64,000 bases of DNA from Candidatus Uabimicrobium amorphum (GTDB lineage: Bacteria; Planctomycetota; Uabimicrobiia; Uabimicrobiales; Uabimicrobiaceae): contig NZ_AP019860.1 of assembly GCF_009002475.1 (NCBI RefSeq), positions 8,863,547 through 8,927,546 of the forward strand, in the 5' to 3' direction. Below the pieces are notes generated by a model. It ran no database searches. It was not told where the DNA came from and saw nothing but the letters and a program-made list of their open reading frames with translations. Shown here piece after piece: positions 1-8,703 of this stretch. Each line of letters starts with the position of its first letter. Within the stretch, counting starts at the first letter, position 1. A program made the translations under genes and the position numbers.

Positions 1-464
1 TTACCGGCAAATGCTTTTTGTGTATAAGTGACCACCTCACCAGGAGAAATCCCACGCATCACTTGTGCTAACCACGCGTAACCGTTTGCATAAGGCGTTT
101 CGTCATCCATATCCTTAGACATCGCTAGATAATTTTCGTAATAGGTAACGATATCTTTGGTATACGCAGCACCGTGTTTTTTTCCAGCAAATACAAAAGA
201 CGGATGCAAATCACGGTGCAACTGCAATTTCTGATCCATCGCCATTGTCACAAACATAGCTTCGCCAATATCACGACAAATCATGGTATTGTCAAAATCA
301 AAAACTACCTTCTTATTTTTATGAGCATTGTCGGCGATTAACTTCTCCAACTGCTCTTTTACCACCGGACACCAACTATGCGGTTCTAATGATACCGCTT
401 TGTCAGCGTAAATATTTATCGTAAAAAAGCATAGTAGCAGCGTAATATAGATTTTGGCAGGCAT
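1..464 (-). CDS. Exported HAD-superfamily phosphatase, 3' end beyond window
   Basis: About 154 N-terminal residues are present; the reading frame runs off the left edge without a stop. The start ATG at 464 follows a clear AGAGGAAG ribosome-binding site. Residues 1-20 form a short hydrophobic signal peptide (MPAKIYITLLLCFFTINIYA), so the enzyme should act outside the cytoplasm. HAD motif I is visible as VVFDFDNTM (about residues 56-64), where the first Asp is the expected nucleophile and the second the acid/base. The layout, with an early motif I followed by an Asp/Glu-rich cap, resembles phosphoserine- or phosphorylcholine-phosphatase-like HAD enzymes. The substrate cannot be told because motifs II-IV lie outside the window. 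Confidence 0.75.
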   Translation of the reverse strand, partial: MPAKIYITLLLCFFTINIYADKAVSLEPHSWCPVVKEQLEKLIADNAHKNKKVVFDFDNTMICRDIGEAMFVTMAMDQKLQLHRDLHPSFVFAGKKHGAAYTKDIVTYYENYLAMSKDMDDETPYANGYAWLAQVMRGISPGEVVTYTQKAFAG

Positions 465-646
465 AACTTCCTCTTTCTGTGATAATGAAATGTTGCATAC
501 AATGTTTACACTGTTATTTGCACAAAAAGAAGTTTTGGTTAGGTAAAAAATATTAAATTTAACATTTTTTCGAGCGGTGTGGATTTCACAACGATGACAA
601 AGGTGATATGAATGACAAAAATGTCATTCGAGTAGCATATGTGTTT

Positions 647-2818
647 TTATTTTTGATTGTATTGTACGCGTTTTTCCAAATTGCGAATGCGAAGCTGAAC
701 CATTTCTTTTTGTTCAGCACGGAGTTGTTTCATATAACTTTTCCGTATGAGTTTGTAATCCAGCAATGCTTGCTTGTCCTCTCGCAAAGACAAATAAACA
801 TCGGCCCGATCCAAATAGAGACGTCCTTTCTTTGTAAAGGGTGAGAGAGCAATTGCTCGATTAAAATCATCGATCGCTTTTTTAAATTTTTGCACTTGCC
901 GGTAGCACTTGGCACGGGTAATATACAGTTGCGCTTGCGGTTTCTCGCTTTTCTCAATCGCCTGTGTTGCTAGATTTATAAACTTTTCGAGGGACTCTTT
1001 ACAAGAAAGAATTTCCTTATTGAGTTTTTCTTTTCCCCTGTATCCCAGTGAAATCGCTTTCTGAAAGTTACGAATGGCATGGCCAAAGTGTTTCAAATTT
1101 TTGCGCGCCATTCCTTGTAGATAATAGACATTTGGTTTCTTAGGAGCAAATTTGGAGTAACGTTCAAAGTCCACAAGGGCCAAATCAAATTTTTTCAATT
1201 CCATATATATTTTTGCTCTACTCATCAAAATTTTTAAAAGGCCTTTGATAAATATTTTTGTTTTTCCTTTATCCCTCATAATTTCCGGCCGCTGAAGAGT
1301 ACTTTCCGCAAGTTCTATCGCTTTACTGAAATCTTTCAAAGCTTGTTCGTCGTCACCTACTTTTTGAAACAAAATTCCTCGTGCAAACACCGTGTAGCAG
1401 TTGTCAGGGTCATACTCCAAAGATTTTTGATAATCCGCAAAAGCTTCCTCGTGTTGATTTTCCTGTGAGTATGCACCGCCGCGTGACCGATATGCTTTCC
1501 AATATAAATGCCATCCCTTTCCCGCCAAACGAATTGCTTGTGAATATTCGACAATCGCTTCTTTAAACATATTTTGATTTCGGTATTGTTCACCTTTTGC
1601 CAAATGCTTTTCCGCCTTTTGGCGATTTGGGGTGGTATCGTTTATTGTACGAGATCTCGGCTTTTGTTCCCTGTGATTTTTAGTGGTATCGTTTATTGTA
1701 CGAGATCTCGGCTTTTGTTCCCTGTGATTTTTAGTGGTATCGTTTATTGTACGAGATCTCGGCTTTTGTTCTCTTTGATTTTTATCCGCTTGTAGTAACC
1801 ATACAATGGTCAGTAACATAGTACAGAAGATAATTCCCACCAAAACATGGTAGTGCTTTTTCAAAAAATTTGTTGCTTGCAGTTGAAAGCTGTATTTTTT
1901 TGCCAAAATAGGTTTATTGTTTTTCAAATTGCGAAATTCCCGCAACAACTCGCGAAAATCTTTGTAGCGTTTGCTGACGTTTTTTTCTATGCACTTTAAA
2001 CAAATGGCTTCCAGATAAGGAGAAATTTTCGCGTTTAGTTTATGTGGTGGTGTCGGTGTTTTTTCAAAAATTTGGTACATGATATCGACTTGAGAATCAC
2101 CGCGAAATACCTTTTCGTATGTCAGGCATTCGTAAAGAACCGCTCCCACTGCATATATATCACTTTGGCCACAAACCTCACCGCGAATTTGTTCCGGAGG
2201 CATATAGTGAATAGAACCGACAATGTCTCCGGTTTTCGAAAGACTCTCATCGTCAACATCAAACATTTTCGCCAAACCAAAGTCCATAATTTTGACTTTA
2301 GAATCCGCGGTAATCATGATATTTTCCGGTTTTATATCGCGATGGATAATATTGTGTTTATGGGCGTAAGAAAGTGCCTCGCAAATCTGTATCATCAAAT
2401 TCATCAAAGAAACATAATTGAGTTTTTTATCGCGAATCACATCTTTGAGCGTTTTACCACCAATATACTCCATAGTAAAATAAGGCTTAGGCTCCACACC
2501 AAACTCGAAAAACTTAATGATATTAGGATGGTCAAGCTGTGCCATCGCCTTACACTCATTTAGAAATCTTTGAATCTGTCGCGCATCACACTGTTGAATA
2601 ATTTTCACCGCAACGGTTTGCCGCAAAATATTGTCATAAGCCTTGTACACAACCCCCATCCCACCACGACCTAACTCTTGCTGCAAGGTATAGCGTTTCG
2701 TTTTCGGCAAAGTATAGTCTTGTGTTGCAGAAGTTTTTTGGGAAGATGGTTGCCCAATAACAAAACTATCCGCCAGCTTACTTTGTTGTGTATTTTTTTT
2801 GTGATTATTTTCGTCCAT
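647..2818 (-). CDS. Membrane Ser/Thr protein kinase with C-terminal TPR domain
   Basis: 723 aa, started at an ATG preceded by AAGGA. Kinase domain about residues 43-300: Gly loop GRGGMGVVYKA, Lys in VAVKII, catalytic HRDIKPENIM, DFGLAK, and PPEQ in place of the usual SPEQ/APE. A single membrane span lies near 322-343. Next come three near-identical 17-residue units rich in Arg, Lys and Thr (about 345-395) and then TPR repeats to the C-terminus, expected outside the membrane. All catalytic residues are present, so an active Hanks-type kinase is likely, with the TPR part sensing or binding a partner. Kinase and juxtamembrane regions closely resemble those of the kinase at 37944-41903, which carries WD40 repeats instead. 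Target unknown. Confidence 0.92.
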   Translation of the reverse strand: MDENNHKKNTQQSKLADSFVIGQPSSQKTSATQDYTLPKTKRYTLQQELGRGGMGVVYKAYDNILRQTVAVKIIQQCDARQIQRFLNECKAMAQLDHPNIIKFFEFGVEPKPYFTMEYIGGKTLKDVIRDKKLNYVSLMNLMIQICEALSYAHKHNIIHRDIKPENIMITADSKVKIMDFGLAKMFDVDDESLSKTGDIVGSIHYMPPEQIRGEVCGQSDIYAVGAVLYECLTYEKVFRGDSQVDIMYQIFEKTPTPPHKLNAKISPYLEAICLKCIEKNVSKRYKDFRELLREFRNLKNNKPILAKKYSFQLQATNFLKKHYHVLVGIIFCTMLLTIVWLLQADKNQREQKPRSRTINDTTKNHREQKPRSRTINDTTKNHREQKPRSRTINDTTPNRQKAEKHLAKGEQYRNQNMFKEAIVEYSQAIRLAGKGWHLYWKAYRSRGGAYSQENQHEEAFADYQKSLEYDPDNCYTVFARGILFQKVGDDEQALKDFSKAIELAESTLQRPEIMRDKGKTKIFIKGLLKILMSRAKIYMELKKFDLALVDFERYSKFAPKKPNVYYLQGMARKNLKHFGHAIRNFQKAISLGYRGKEKLNKEILSCKESLEKFINLATQAIEKSEKPQAQLYITRAKCYRQVQKFKKAIDDFNRAIALSPFTKKGRLYLDRADVYLSLREDKQALLDYKLIRKSYMKQLRAEQKEMVQLRIRNLEKRVQYNQK
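1632..1784 (-). repeat. Three tandem 51-bp repeats inside kinase gene
   Basis: The sequence beginning GTGGTATCG recurs at 1632, 1683 and 1734, exactly 51 bp apart and almost identical in sequence. It encodes three in-frame 17-residue units (core REQKPRSRTINDTT) just after the membrane span. The near-perfect identity indicates recent duplication, and the copy number may vary between strains. Confidence 0.93.
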
Positions 2819-2971
2819 GACAATTCCTTGGGATTACAGTGATTTTTTCCATGCAGAGAATGATAGACCAGCAAATGATGCTGCAAACTATTAGCCTTCG
2901 TGGCTTTTGTGTTATTTTCACTATAATATTTTTTCCATCAAAAGTCACAATAATATTCTAGCGCTCCGTAG

Positions 2972-4249
2972 TTATTTTCCTTTGAGTTTAGAAAAAACTT
3001 CATAGTAATGCTCCGTCAACTCATAATGACCGTTTTTCTTGGCTCCAACAAATTTAACAACGCCTTTTCTCTGAAACTTTTCAAAATCGCGATGACCGGT
3101 ACGTTCGGAAATTTGATTCATCTCTAAATATTCTGGCATTCGAATTTCATTGTGTTGACGGAAATAATCTAACAACTTCGCACAACGCTTTTTCGTAATT
3201 CCTTTAAAATGAACAAGAATATTTTGGTATAGATCAATAGAAGCTTCCACTTCTTCCATATCATGACTACGGTGTCTATCCTGTTGAAATGAGTGGAGCA
3301 GGTGATCTTTGTAATTTGTCATCTCGCGCTTGAGTTCTTCGGGAGATGGTAAAACCAATCGGTACTCGGCAGTGTATATTTTGTTTTCAAAACTTCCAAA
3401 GGCATATTCCACCATAACATCATCTTTTCCCGCACACAGAATAATAGCAATCGGTTCGTTTTCGCCTTGCAACATTTCGTGCTCTTTACAATAGTTTAAG
3501 TAAAAATTCATTTGCCCAGCATCTTCAGGCTTAAAGTCGCGAATTTTTAAATCGATGAGAACTAGTGACTTTATGATGCGGTTATATAAAAGCAAGTCAA
3601 CATAGTAGTGGTCATTGTTAAAAGAGATTCGATACTGGCGCGCAATAAAGCAAAACCCTTTCCCCATCTCAAACAAAAATTCTTGCAAATGAGAAATAAG
3701 TGCGCTTTCCAAATCGCTCTCGCTATACGCTGCCTGTTCTTTTATACCCAAGAATTCAAAAATATACGGACTTTTGATTAAATCCTCTGGCGATGTAATC
3801 TCCGCTCCCTTTTGCGACATTTTAATAACTTTTGCTTTATCTTTACTCAGCCCCAGTCTTTCAAACAACATACTATTTTTTTGGCGAATGAGCTCGCGCA
3901 CAGACCAATTGTTTTTCACACACTCAATTTCATAAAAAGAGCGTTGTAGTTCATCTTTAATTCTGATTAACTCGATAAAGTGCGACCAACTAAGAGAAGA
4001 AAACAACAAGCGTAAATAGTCTACATCGTTTAAATCTCGTACAAGACCATTTTGTAGCCCTTTATTCTTGGTAACATTGAGATCAAGTATATTTTTATCA
4101 GCCAATTTTGCAAACAGTGTTTGCGAAATTGGCAGGTAAACCAAAAAAAATTTCCTGAAATTCGCTAAGTGTCTTACAGAGAAACCTTTACCAATCCTAG
4201 TAGTAGATGATATATCTCGTGGGGCATACGGATCTATTCCCGAAGTCAA
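2972..4249 (-). CDS. DUF1016 (YhcG-type) PDDEXK nuclease, N-terminally truncated
   Basis: 425 aa. The central DUF1016 helical region shows SWSHFIELIRIKDELQRSFY and NNWSVRELIRQKNSMLFERL. The C-terminal PDDEXK-like nuclease core shows YYVDLLLYNRIIKSLVLIDLK, with Asp and the E/D-x-K element, followed by a conserved GQMNFYLNYC stretch. Family members usually have about 60-90 more N-terminal residues. Here homology starts abruptly at RIGKGFS, preceded by about 17 unrelated residues, an unsupported TTG start and an immediately upstream stop (4250-4252), with no ribosome-binding site. The 5' end therefore appears lost, and the gene may be a remnant. A hairpin repeat is embedded in frame at 4098-4140. 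Family proteins are linked to DNA cleavage and defence or restriction loci. Confidence 0.75.
   Translation of the reverse strand: MTSGIDPYAPRDISSTTRIGKGFSVRHLANFRKFFLVYLPISQTLFAKLADKNILDLNVTKNKGLQNGLVRDLNDVDYLRLLFSSLSWSHFIELIRIKDELQRSFYEIECVKNNWSVRELIRQKNSMLFERLGLSKDKAKVIKMSQKGAEITSPEDLIKSPYIFEFLGIKEQAAYSESDLESALISHLQEFLFEMGKGFCFIARQYRISFNNDHYYVDLLLYNRIIKSLVLIDLKIRDFKPEDAGQMNFYLNYCKEHEMLQGENEPIAIILCAGKDDVMVEYAFGSFENKIYTAEYRLVLPSPEELKREMTNYKDHLLHSFQQDRHRSHDMEEVEASIDLYQNILVHFKGITKKRCAKLLDYFRQHNEIRMPEYLEMNQISERTGHRDFEKFQRKGVVKFVGAKKNGHYELTEHYYEVFSKLKGK
4098..4140 (-). repeat. 43-nt hairpin repeat, copy 1 (inside nuclease gene)
   Basis: Two 14-base arms (GCCAATTTTGCAAA and TTTGCGAAATTGGC, one mismatch) flank CAGTG, ending in AGGTAAA. 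It matches the intergenic copy at 4580-4622 without gaps. Differences in the stems are paired, so the fold is kept. In the gene's frame it encodes about 13 residues (YLPISQTLFAKLA), a place where relatives differ in length. Confidence 0.7.
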
Positions 4250-4271
4250 TCAGTCAAATACAACGGGCAGC

Positions 4272-4502
4272 ATGGCACGTCTGATGATCACAAACCAAAC
4301 GGAATATACTCTAACAATACGCTACAGTGGAAAAACGTCCAAAAAAGTTGTCCTTTCTCCCGGTCAGAATACAATAGTATCCCTGGCAAAAGGTTTATAC
4401 AGAATCGCAGCCTCGGTCAATGCTTTTCGAGTGAGTAACTATTATGGAACACGAAATATTACCGGTAGTTACAGTACAAGATACTATATTAGTCGTAAGT
4501 AA
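4272..4502 (+). CDS. Small beta-rich hypothetical protein, possible gene remnant
   Basis: 76 aa with no signal peptide or cysteine. Alternating polar and hydrophobic residues (YTLTIRYSG, KKVVLSPGQNTIV, GLYRIAASVNAFRV, YGTRNITGSYSTRYYIS) suggest a small beta-sandwich. The pattern resembles C-terminal beta domains of secreted proteins in Bacteroidota and Planctomycetota. No convincing ribosome-binding site precedes the ATG, and the gene abuts the broken 5' end of the nuclease gene on the other strand. It may be the surviving C-terminal fragment of a larger gene. Function unknown. Confidence 0.45.
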   Translation: MARLMITNQTEYTLTIRYSGKTSKKVVLSPGQNTIVSLAKGLYRIAASVNAFRVSNYYGTRNITGSYSTRYYISRK

Positions 4503-4579
4503 CCGTTCCCCGGTTTGAAAAGGCAACGAAATGGTCGCACGAATAAACGATCGTAAGGCTTTCAATGCCAAAAATTTTA

Positions 4580-4622
4580 TCTGTCAATTCCCGAAGCAGT
4601 GTTTCGGAAATTGACAGGTAAA
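4580..4622. repeat. 43-nt hairpin repeat, copy 2 (intergenic)
   Basis: Arms CTGTCAATTCCCGAA and TTCGGAAATTGACAG flank GCAGTG, followed by GTAAA. It is the same length as the copy at 4098-4140. C:G to T:A and GC to CG changes occur on both sides of the stem. It lies in the 310-bp gap before the kinase at 4815. Confidence 0.7.
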
Positions 4623-4721
4623 ACGATAGTAAATCTCAAACTAAAGTTAAAAAACATTAATCAGCTAATTTGCTATGCGGCCAAATGGTCTTCTTTTCAA
4701 AAAATAGAAACCGACTTATGA

Positions 4722-4762
4722 AATATCCATTAAAAAATATTTTACATTTTTTAATGGATATT
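4722..4762 (+). terminator. Perfect 17-bp AT-rich hairpin upstream of kinase
   Basis: AATATCCATTAAAAAAT pairs perfectly with ATTTTTTAATGGATATT across a 7-nt loop, and TATATTTTA follows. It could terminate transcription from the small gene at 4272-4502. It could also act in the leader of the kinase gene that starts about 50 bp downstream. The role is inferred only from the fold. Confidence 0.45.
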
Positions 4763-4814
4763 ATATTTTAAAGTGTCTTTTGAGCCATTTAATATACATA
4801 TATGGGGATACGCC

Positions 4815-7800
4815 ATGACGGAACCGAATAATAACAATGAAAATGATATAAACAATAAACCAAAAAACACTTCGTATATCGATGGAGAAGCGACCGCTTT
4901 TGATATAAATAAACCCACAACGCCTTCCAATGCAACTCCTCAGTATATTTCGGGAGAGCAAACGATGGTCCCCAATGACGACACGGGGACTTCGACAGAA
5001 AAAGAAATCAGTACTTTTGCGGCCATTCCCGTAGACCAAGAACAAAGCAGTATTCCCGAAGCCATTGTTGTACAAGAACAAAGCAGTATTCCCGAAGCCA
5101 TTGTTGCACAAGAACAAAGCGTATTCAGCCAAAATCAAGAAGAGACCGTCAATCCTGAATCGCATACCATGGAAAGATTACCATTCTCAGGAGCAGTAGA
5201 GGTTCAAGAACAGACAATCAATCCCGACGATATTGTCGCAAAACACCCCCCAAAAAAACATGTAGATATTCCCAACCCCAAAGAAACAAACAACATCGTG
5301 CAAGAAGATACGCTTAACCCAGATGATATGACAGTTGCGTATAGCAAAGATATCACCGTTCCTTACAGTGAAGACGTCACTGTGCCGCTACAAGACAACT
5401 CTAATTTTGAAACAGCAAAAACAGAGGCCCTGAACAAAAACCAAACACAAGTAACAAACATACCACAACCCAATGAAGTAACAAACACCGATGATATTAG
5501 TGATCGTTTATCAGCAGTAAATATTGCTAAAAAAGAAACTTCAAAGTCATCGAGAACCGATCCTCAGAGTCATAAAATGGAAAATACCTCACGTAGAGAA
5601 AATGTGACTCCTCCCGAGACAAAAAAATACTACCAAAAGCCCCAGCTTCCTTCCAATTACCAATATGTAAAACCAATATCGAAAGGTGGGCAAGGAGAGG
5701 TGTGGCTTGTGGAAAACACGAATATGCATCGCTACGAAGCGGTAAAAATTTTGAGTAATATTGGCGAATCGGGTTTGGAGAGGTTTCGTCGTGAAATACA
5801 CTATATGGCGGCACTCAACCACAATAACATCGCCACCATTTACTATGCCAATCCTGAAGAGGCCTACTTTATTATGGAAAACCTACCTCAAGGAACTTTT
5901 GAGGTCGTCACCAAAGATAACGCCATGCCGATCGAGAAAAAAGTGCGGTTGCTGAAAGAGGTACTAAAGGGTTTGTCTTTTGCGCATCAAAAAGGATTTG
6001 TTCACCGCGATTTAAAACCAGGAAACATTTTATTTTCCGACGATATGACACCAAAGATTACGGATTTTGGTTTGGCAAAAATCCAAGATGAAAGCGACTT
6101 GACAAAATCGCAGGCCGCATTTGGAACACCGAGTTATATGTCACCAGAGCAGTGGGAAAATGCCAAGGATGCCACCTCATTATGTGATATATGGGCCATT
6201 GGCATTATGCTGTATGAAATTATTGCCGGAAAAAAGCCTTACTCCGATTTGAGCAGTTACCAACTCATGTATGCCGTTGTGGCTGAAACGCCTATTCCTT
6301 CTCCATACCAAAACCACGAAGAACCACTAACACCTCAACAGAAAATGCTAGAGTCTATTTGTTTGCAAGCCTTGGCAAAAAACCACAACGAGCGCTACCA
6401 AAACGCGGAAGATATGATCAGTGATATACGCCAATATTTGGGTGACGAACCATCGATGATTTCCCAAGAAGTGTACAAACCAAAATCTTGGTTAAGTACC
6501 GCCGTAGCATCTATGATTGTTGTGATGTTGTTTCTAGGTGGCTATGTTGGTATTCAATTATATCAATTAAACAACATGCAAAAAGAATATGCCAAACTTA
6601 CACCACAGTCTACACTGCAAGATTGGCAAGCTTTTGTTGATAAATTTAGTGCCAATATTATTTATTTTACAGAAGACAACACAATGTTGAACGCTGCCAA
6701 AAATCACGTTGCCCAAGCTAACGTAAAACAACAAAATTGGGATAAAAAACTCAATGCCATGCGCGCGGCTTTTGAAACAATAAAAAATGCCAAACAAGAT
6801 TCCCCAGCAACAATAGAACAATGGAAAACGTTCTTAAAAAAGTTTAGTCAAAATAACCCTTACTCCAAACAAGACGAGCAAATGTACAAAATAGCTAGTG
6901 ATACCGTTGAAAACTATGCTAAAGATCTACAAAATCAGAAACTCAAAGCACAAAAACTAGATCGCGAAAAGTGGCGTAAAAGATCACAACAAATGCAAAC
7001 TCAATTTAAAACCATTGCGAAACAAAAAGCATCGATATCAGAGAAAATAGCGCTATGGGAAAACTTTCTTAAAAAGAATAAAGCGCCAAACCCATATACA
7101 CAACAAGATCAAAAGTTAAAAAAAGAAGCAAACACAATGATCGCGTCTTTACGCAAAGAACTTCAAAAATACAAAAAACAACAAGCTCAAAAAACAGCGC
7201 AAAAAAAACAATGGTATTCACAGCTGCAAAGAATGAAAAAATCTTTTGAGACAATTCGAAAAAGTCGCCGTGGTTTGCAAGAGGAGTTATCTCTGTGGAA
7301 AAAATTTACCAAAACATATGCAAAGGAAAATCCCTACACAAAAACAGATAACAAAATGCGTAGCTATGCGCAAAATAGAATAAAAGAGCTGCGTTTAGCC
7401 ATCGAAAATTGGCAAAATCAATTGGCAAAAATGCAATCGACCTTCGCTCAATTACAGAAAAAACGAGCTTCCGTTTCGGAGTGGCAAGTCTTTCTTTCTC
7501 AATTTGCCCAAAATAACCCTCTTTCACAAGAAGATGAGCGCATTAAAAATCAAATTCGACAATACCTAGACCAAATACAAAATAATGCGAAATACAAAAT
7601 AATCATTATTAGCAAAAACAATAAAGTATTAAAAACAGTACAGAGTATACTTGCACAAAACGGATTTAAAGTAGATGTGCTCCCCATAACAGCGCGAAAC
7701 AATGAAATTGTATATTATACGGTGGAAGAACCAACCCCAAACCATATCATGTTTAGAGTCAAACTCATTCAAAAAATAATACAAAAGCAGATAAACAACA

Positions 7801-7865
7801 AGTTCTCTTTGCAAAGAAAAAAGCTGCGTAACAAAGAGTTTGAAATAAAAATCAAAATAAAATAA
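4815..7865 (+). CDS. Large membrane Ser/Thr kinase with new repeat and C-terminal domains
   Basis: 1016 aa from the ATG at 4815, which follows GGGG at good spacing; an ATG 42 bp upstream lacks a site. Residues 1-275 are acidic and probably disordered, with repeated E-x-T-hydrophobic-x-P motifs. The kinase domain (about 281-540) has SKGGQGEVW, VKIL, HRDLKPGNIL, DFGLAK and SPEQW. A single membrane span follows near 558-582. The outer part holds about five copies of a W...FL..F...NPY...D helical repeat (590-920) and ends in a roughly 85-residue alpha/beta domain with VYY and GFKVDVL elements. Both outer modules recur in the kinase at 11120-13252. A LytR_C- or SPOR-like fold for the end domain is a guess from pattern only. 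Confidence 0.9.
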   Translation: MTEPNNNNENDINNKPKNTSYIDGEATAFDINKPTTPSNATPQYISGEQTMVPNDDTGTSTEKEISTFAAIPVDQEQSSIPEAIVVQEQSSIPEAIVAQEQSVFSQNQEETVNPESHTMERLPFSGAVEVQEQTINPDDIVAKHPPKKHVDIPNPKETNNIVQEDTLNPDDMTVAYSKDITVPYSEDVTVPLQDNSNFETAKTEALNKNQTQVTNIPQPNEVTNTDDISDRLSAVNIAKKETSKSSRTDPQSHKMENTSRRENVTPPETKKYYQKPQLPSNYQYVKPISKGGQGEVWLVENTNMHRYEAVKILSNIGESGLERFRREIHYMAALNHNNIATIYYANPEEAYFIMENLPQGTFEVVTKDNAMPIEKKVRLLKEVLKGLSFAHQKGFVHRDLKPGNILFSDDMTPKITDFGLAKIQDESDLTKSQAAFGTPSYMSPEQWENAKDATSLCDIWAIGIMLYEIIAGKKPYSDLSSYQLMYAVVAETPIPSPYQNHEEPLTPQQKMLESICLQALAKNHNERYQNAEDMISDIRQYLGDEPSMISQEVYKPKSWLSTAVASMIVVMLFLGGYVGIQLYQLNNMQKEYAKLTPQSTLQDWQAFVDKFSANIIYFTEDNTMLNAAKNHVAQANVKQQNWDKKLNAMRAAFETIKNAKQDSPATIEQWKTFLKKFSQNNPYSKQDEQMYKIASDTVENYAKDLQNQKLKAQKLDREKWRKRSQQMQTQFKTIAKQKASISEKIALWENFLKKNKAPNPYTQQDQKLKKEANTMIASLRKELQKYKKQQAQKTAQKKQWYSQLQRMKKSFETIRKSRRGLQEELSLWKKFTKTYAKENPYTKTDNKMRSYAQNRIKELRLAIENWQNQLAKMQSTFAQLQKKRASVSEWQVFLSQFAQNNPLSQEDERIKNQIRQYLDQIQNNAKYKIIIISKNNKVLKTVQSILAQNGFKVDVLPITARNNEIVYYTVEEPTPNHIMFRVKLIQKIIQKQINNKFSLQRKKLRNKEFEIKIKIK

Positions 7866-8010
7866 TAAAGTTTTCTAACCACATGGCCATTTTTACGAAA
7901 TATATGGTAGAGGTATGTTGTTAATCCGTGATTATCGGCAATAACAACCGTAATCATCCAAAACATACTATTACCTATTTCCATTTACTTATTCATTGAA
8001 GGATACATTC

Positions 8011-8691
8011 ATGCTGCAAAAACTTATGTTGTTAACCCTCGCGCTATTATTTTTACAAAGTTGTCGGGTTGCGCCTATTCAGATGGCACGCGTTACACAA
8101 ATAGACTCGTATAAGCAAACATACAATTTTAAAGACGAAAGCCAAGCGGCAAGAGCCTTAGAAAAACTTATGGGGCAAAAAAACTGGGAGATTTTAATCG
8201 ATTACCTCGGTTCCAGTGAATATTTTCAAGAATTGCAGAGCAAAAACATTTTCGTCAAGGGAAGTTTTGTGATGTCGATTACCTTAAATCCTAAAGATCA
8301 CAACCGCTTCTTGGTCGAAGGTTTTGGACGCTATTATGTTGTACGCAATAAAACAAATGAGGTACTTTTTTCTGCTGACTATCGCATCATCGAAAAACAG
8401 CATACGATTGATGATTTCCAAAAGAAAAAAGTCCTAAACGTAGATGTCCAGCACTCCATGATCCGCCACTTTCCAACAGAAGGTGAGAAAAACTTTTATC
8501 ATGAAGCACCATTTAACATGAATATATTTGTAACTTCTACCACAGACGGTGTGTACACCTTGAATTATGACAAAGAACATGAACTCGTTATCGATGGCGA
8601 AGTTGTGGGAAATATGTATTTTGCAAAATCATTAGCACAGCAAAAACTAATTGATTTACGCGATATGGGCTATGTCAAAAACGATTATTAA
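8011..8691 (+). CDS. Predicted lipoprotein of unknown function
   Basis: 226 aa from the ATG at 8011, which follows GAAGGA at 7 nt. The N-terminus is a typical lipoprotein signal, MLQKLMLLTLALLFLQSC, with the lipobox Cys at residue 18. The mature part alternates beta-like segments without a recognised motif. It ends 12 bp before a second lipoprotein gene (an alpha/beta hydrolase), so the two are probably co-transcribed and may act together at the cell surface. Confidence 0.75.
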   Translation: MLQKLMLLTLALLFLQSCRVAPIQMARVTQIDSYKQTYNFKDESQAARALEKLMGQKNWEILIDYLGSSEYFQELQSKNIFVKGSFVMSITLNPKDHNRFLVEGFGRYYVVRNKTNEVLFSADYRIIEKQHTIDDFQKKKVLNVDVQHSMIRHFPTEGEKNFYHEAPFNMNIFVTSTTDGVYTLNYDKEHELVIDGEVVGNMYFAKSLAQQKLIDLRDMGYVKNDY

Positions 8692-8703
8692 ACTAGGTAT
8701 ATT

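Noticed and set aside
608..844. Open frame on + strand over the kinase-TPR gene
   Set aside because: It lies antisense to a clear protein-coding gene and has no site or motif; most such frames are shadows.
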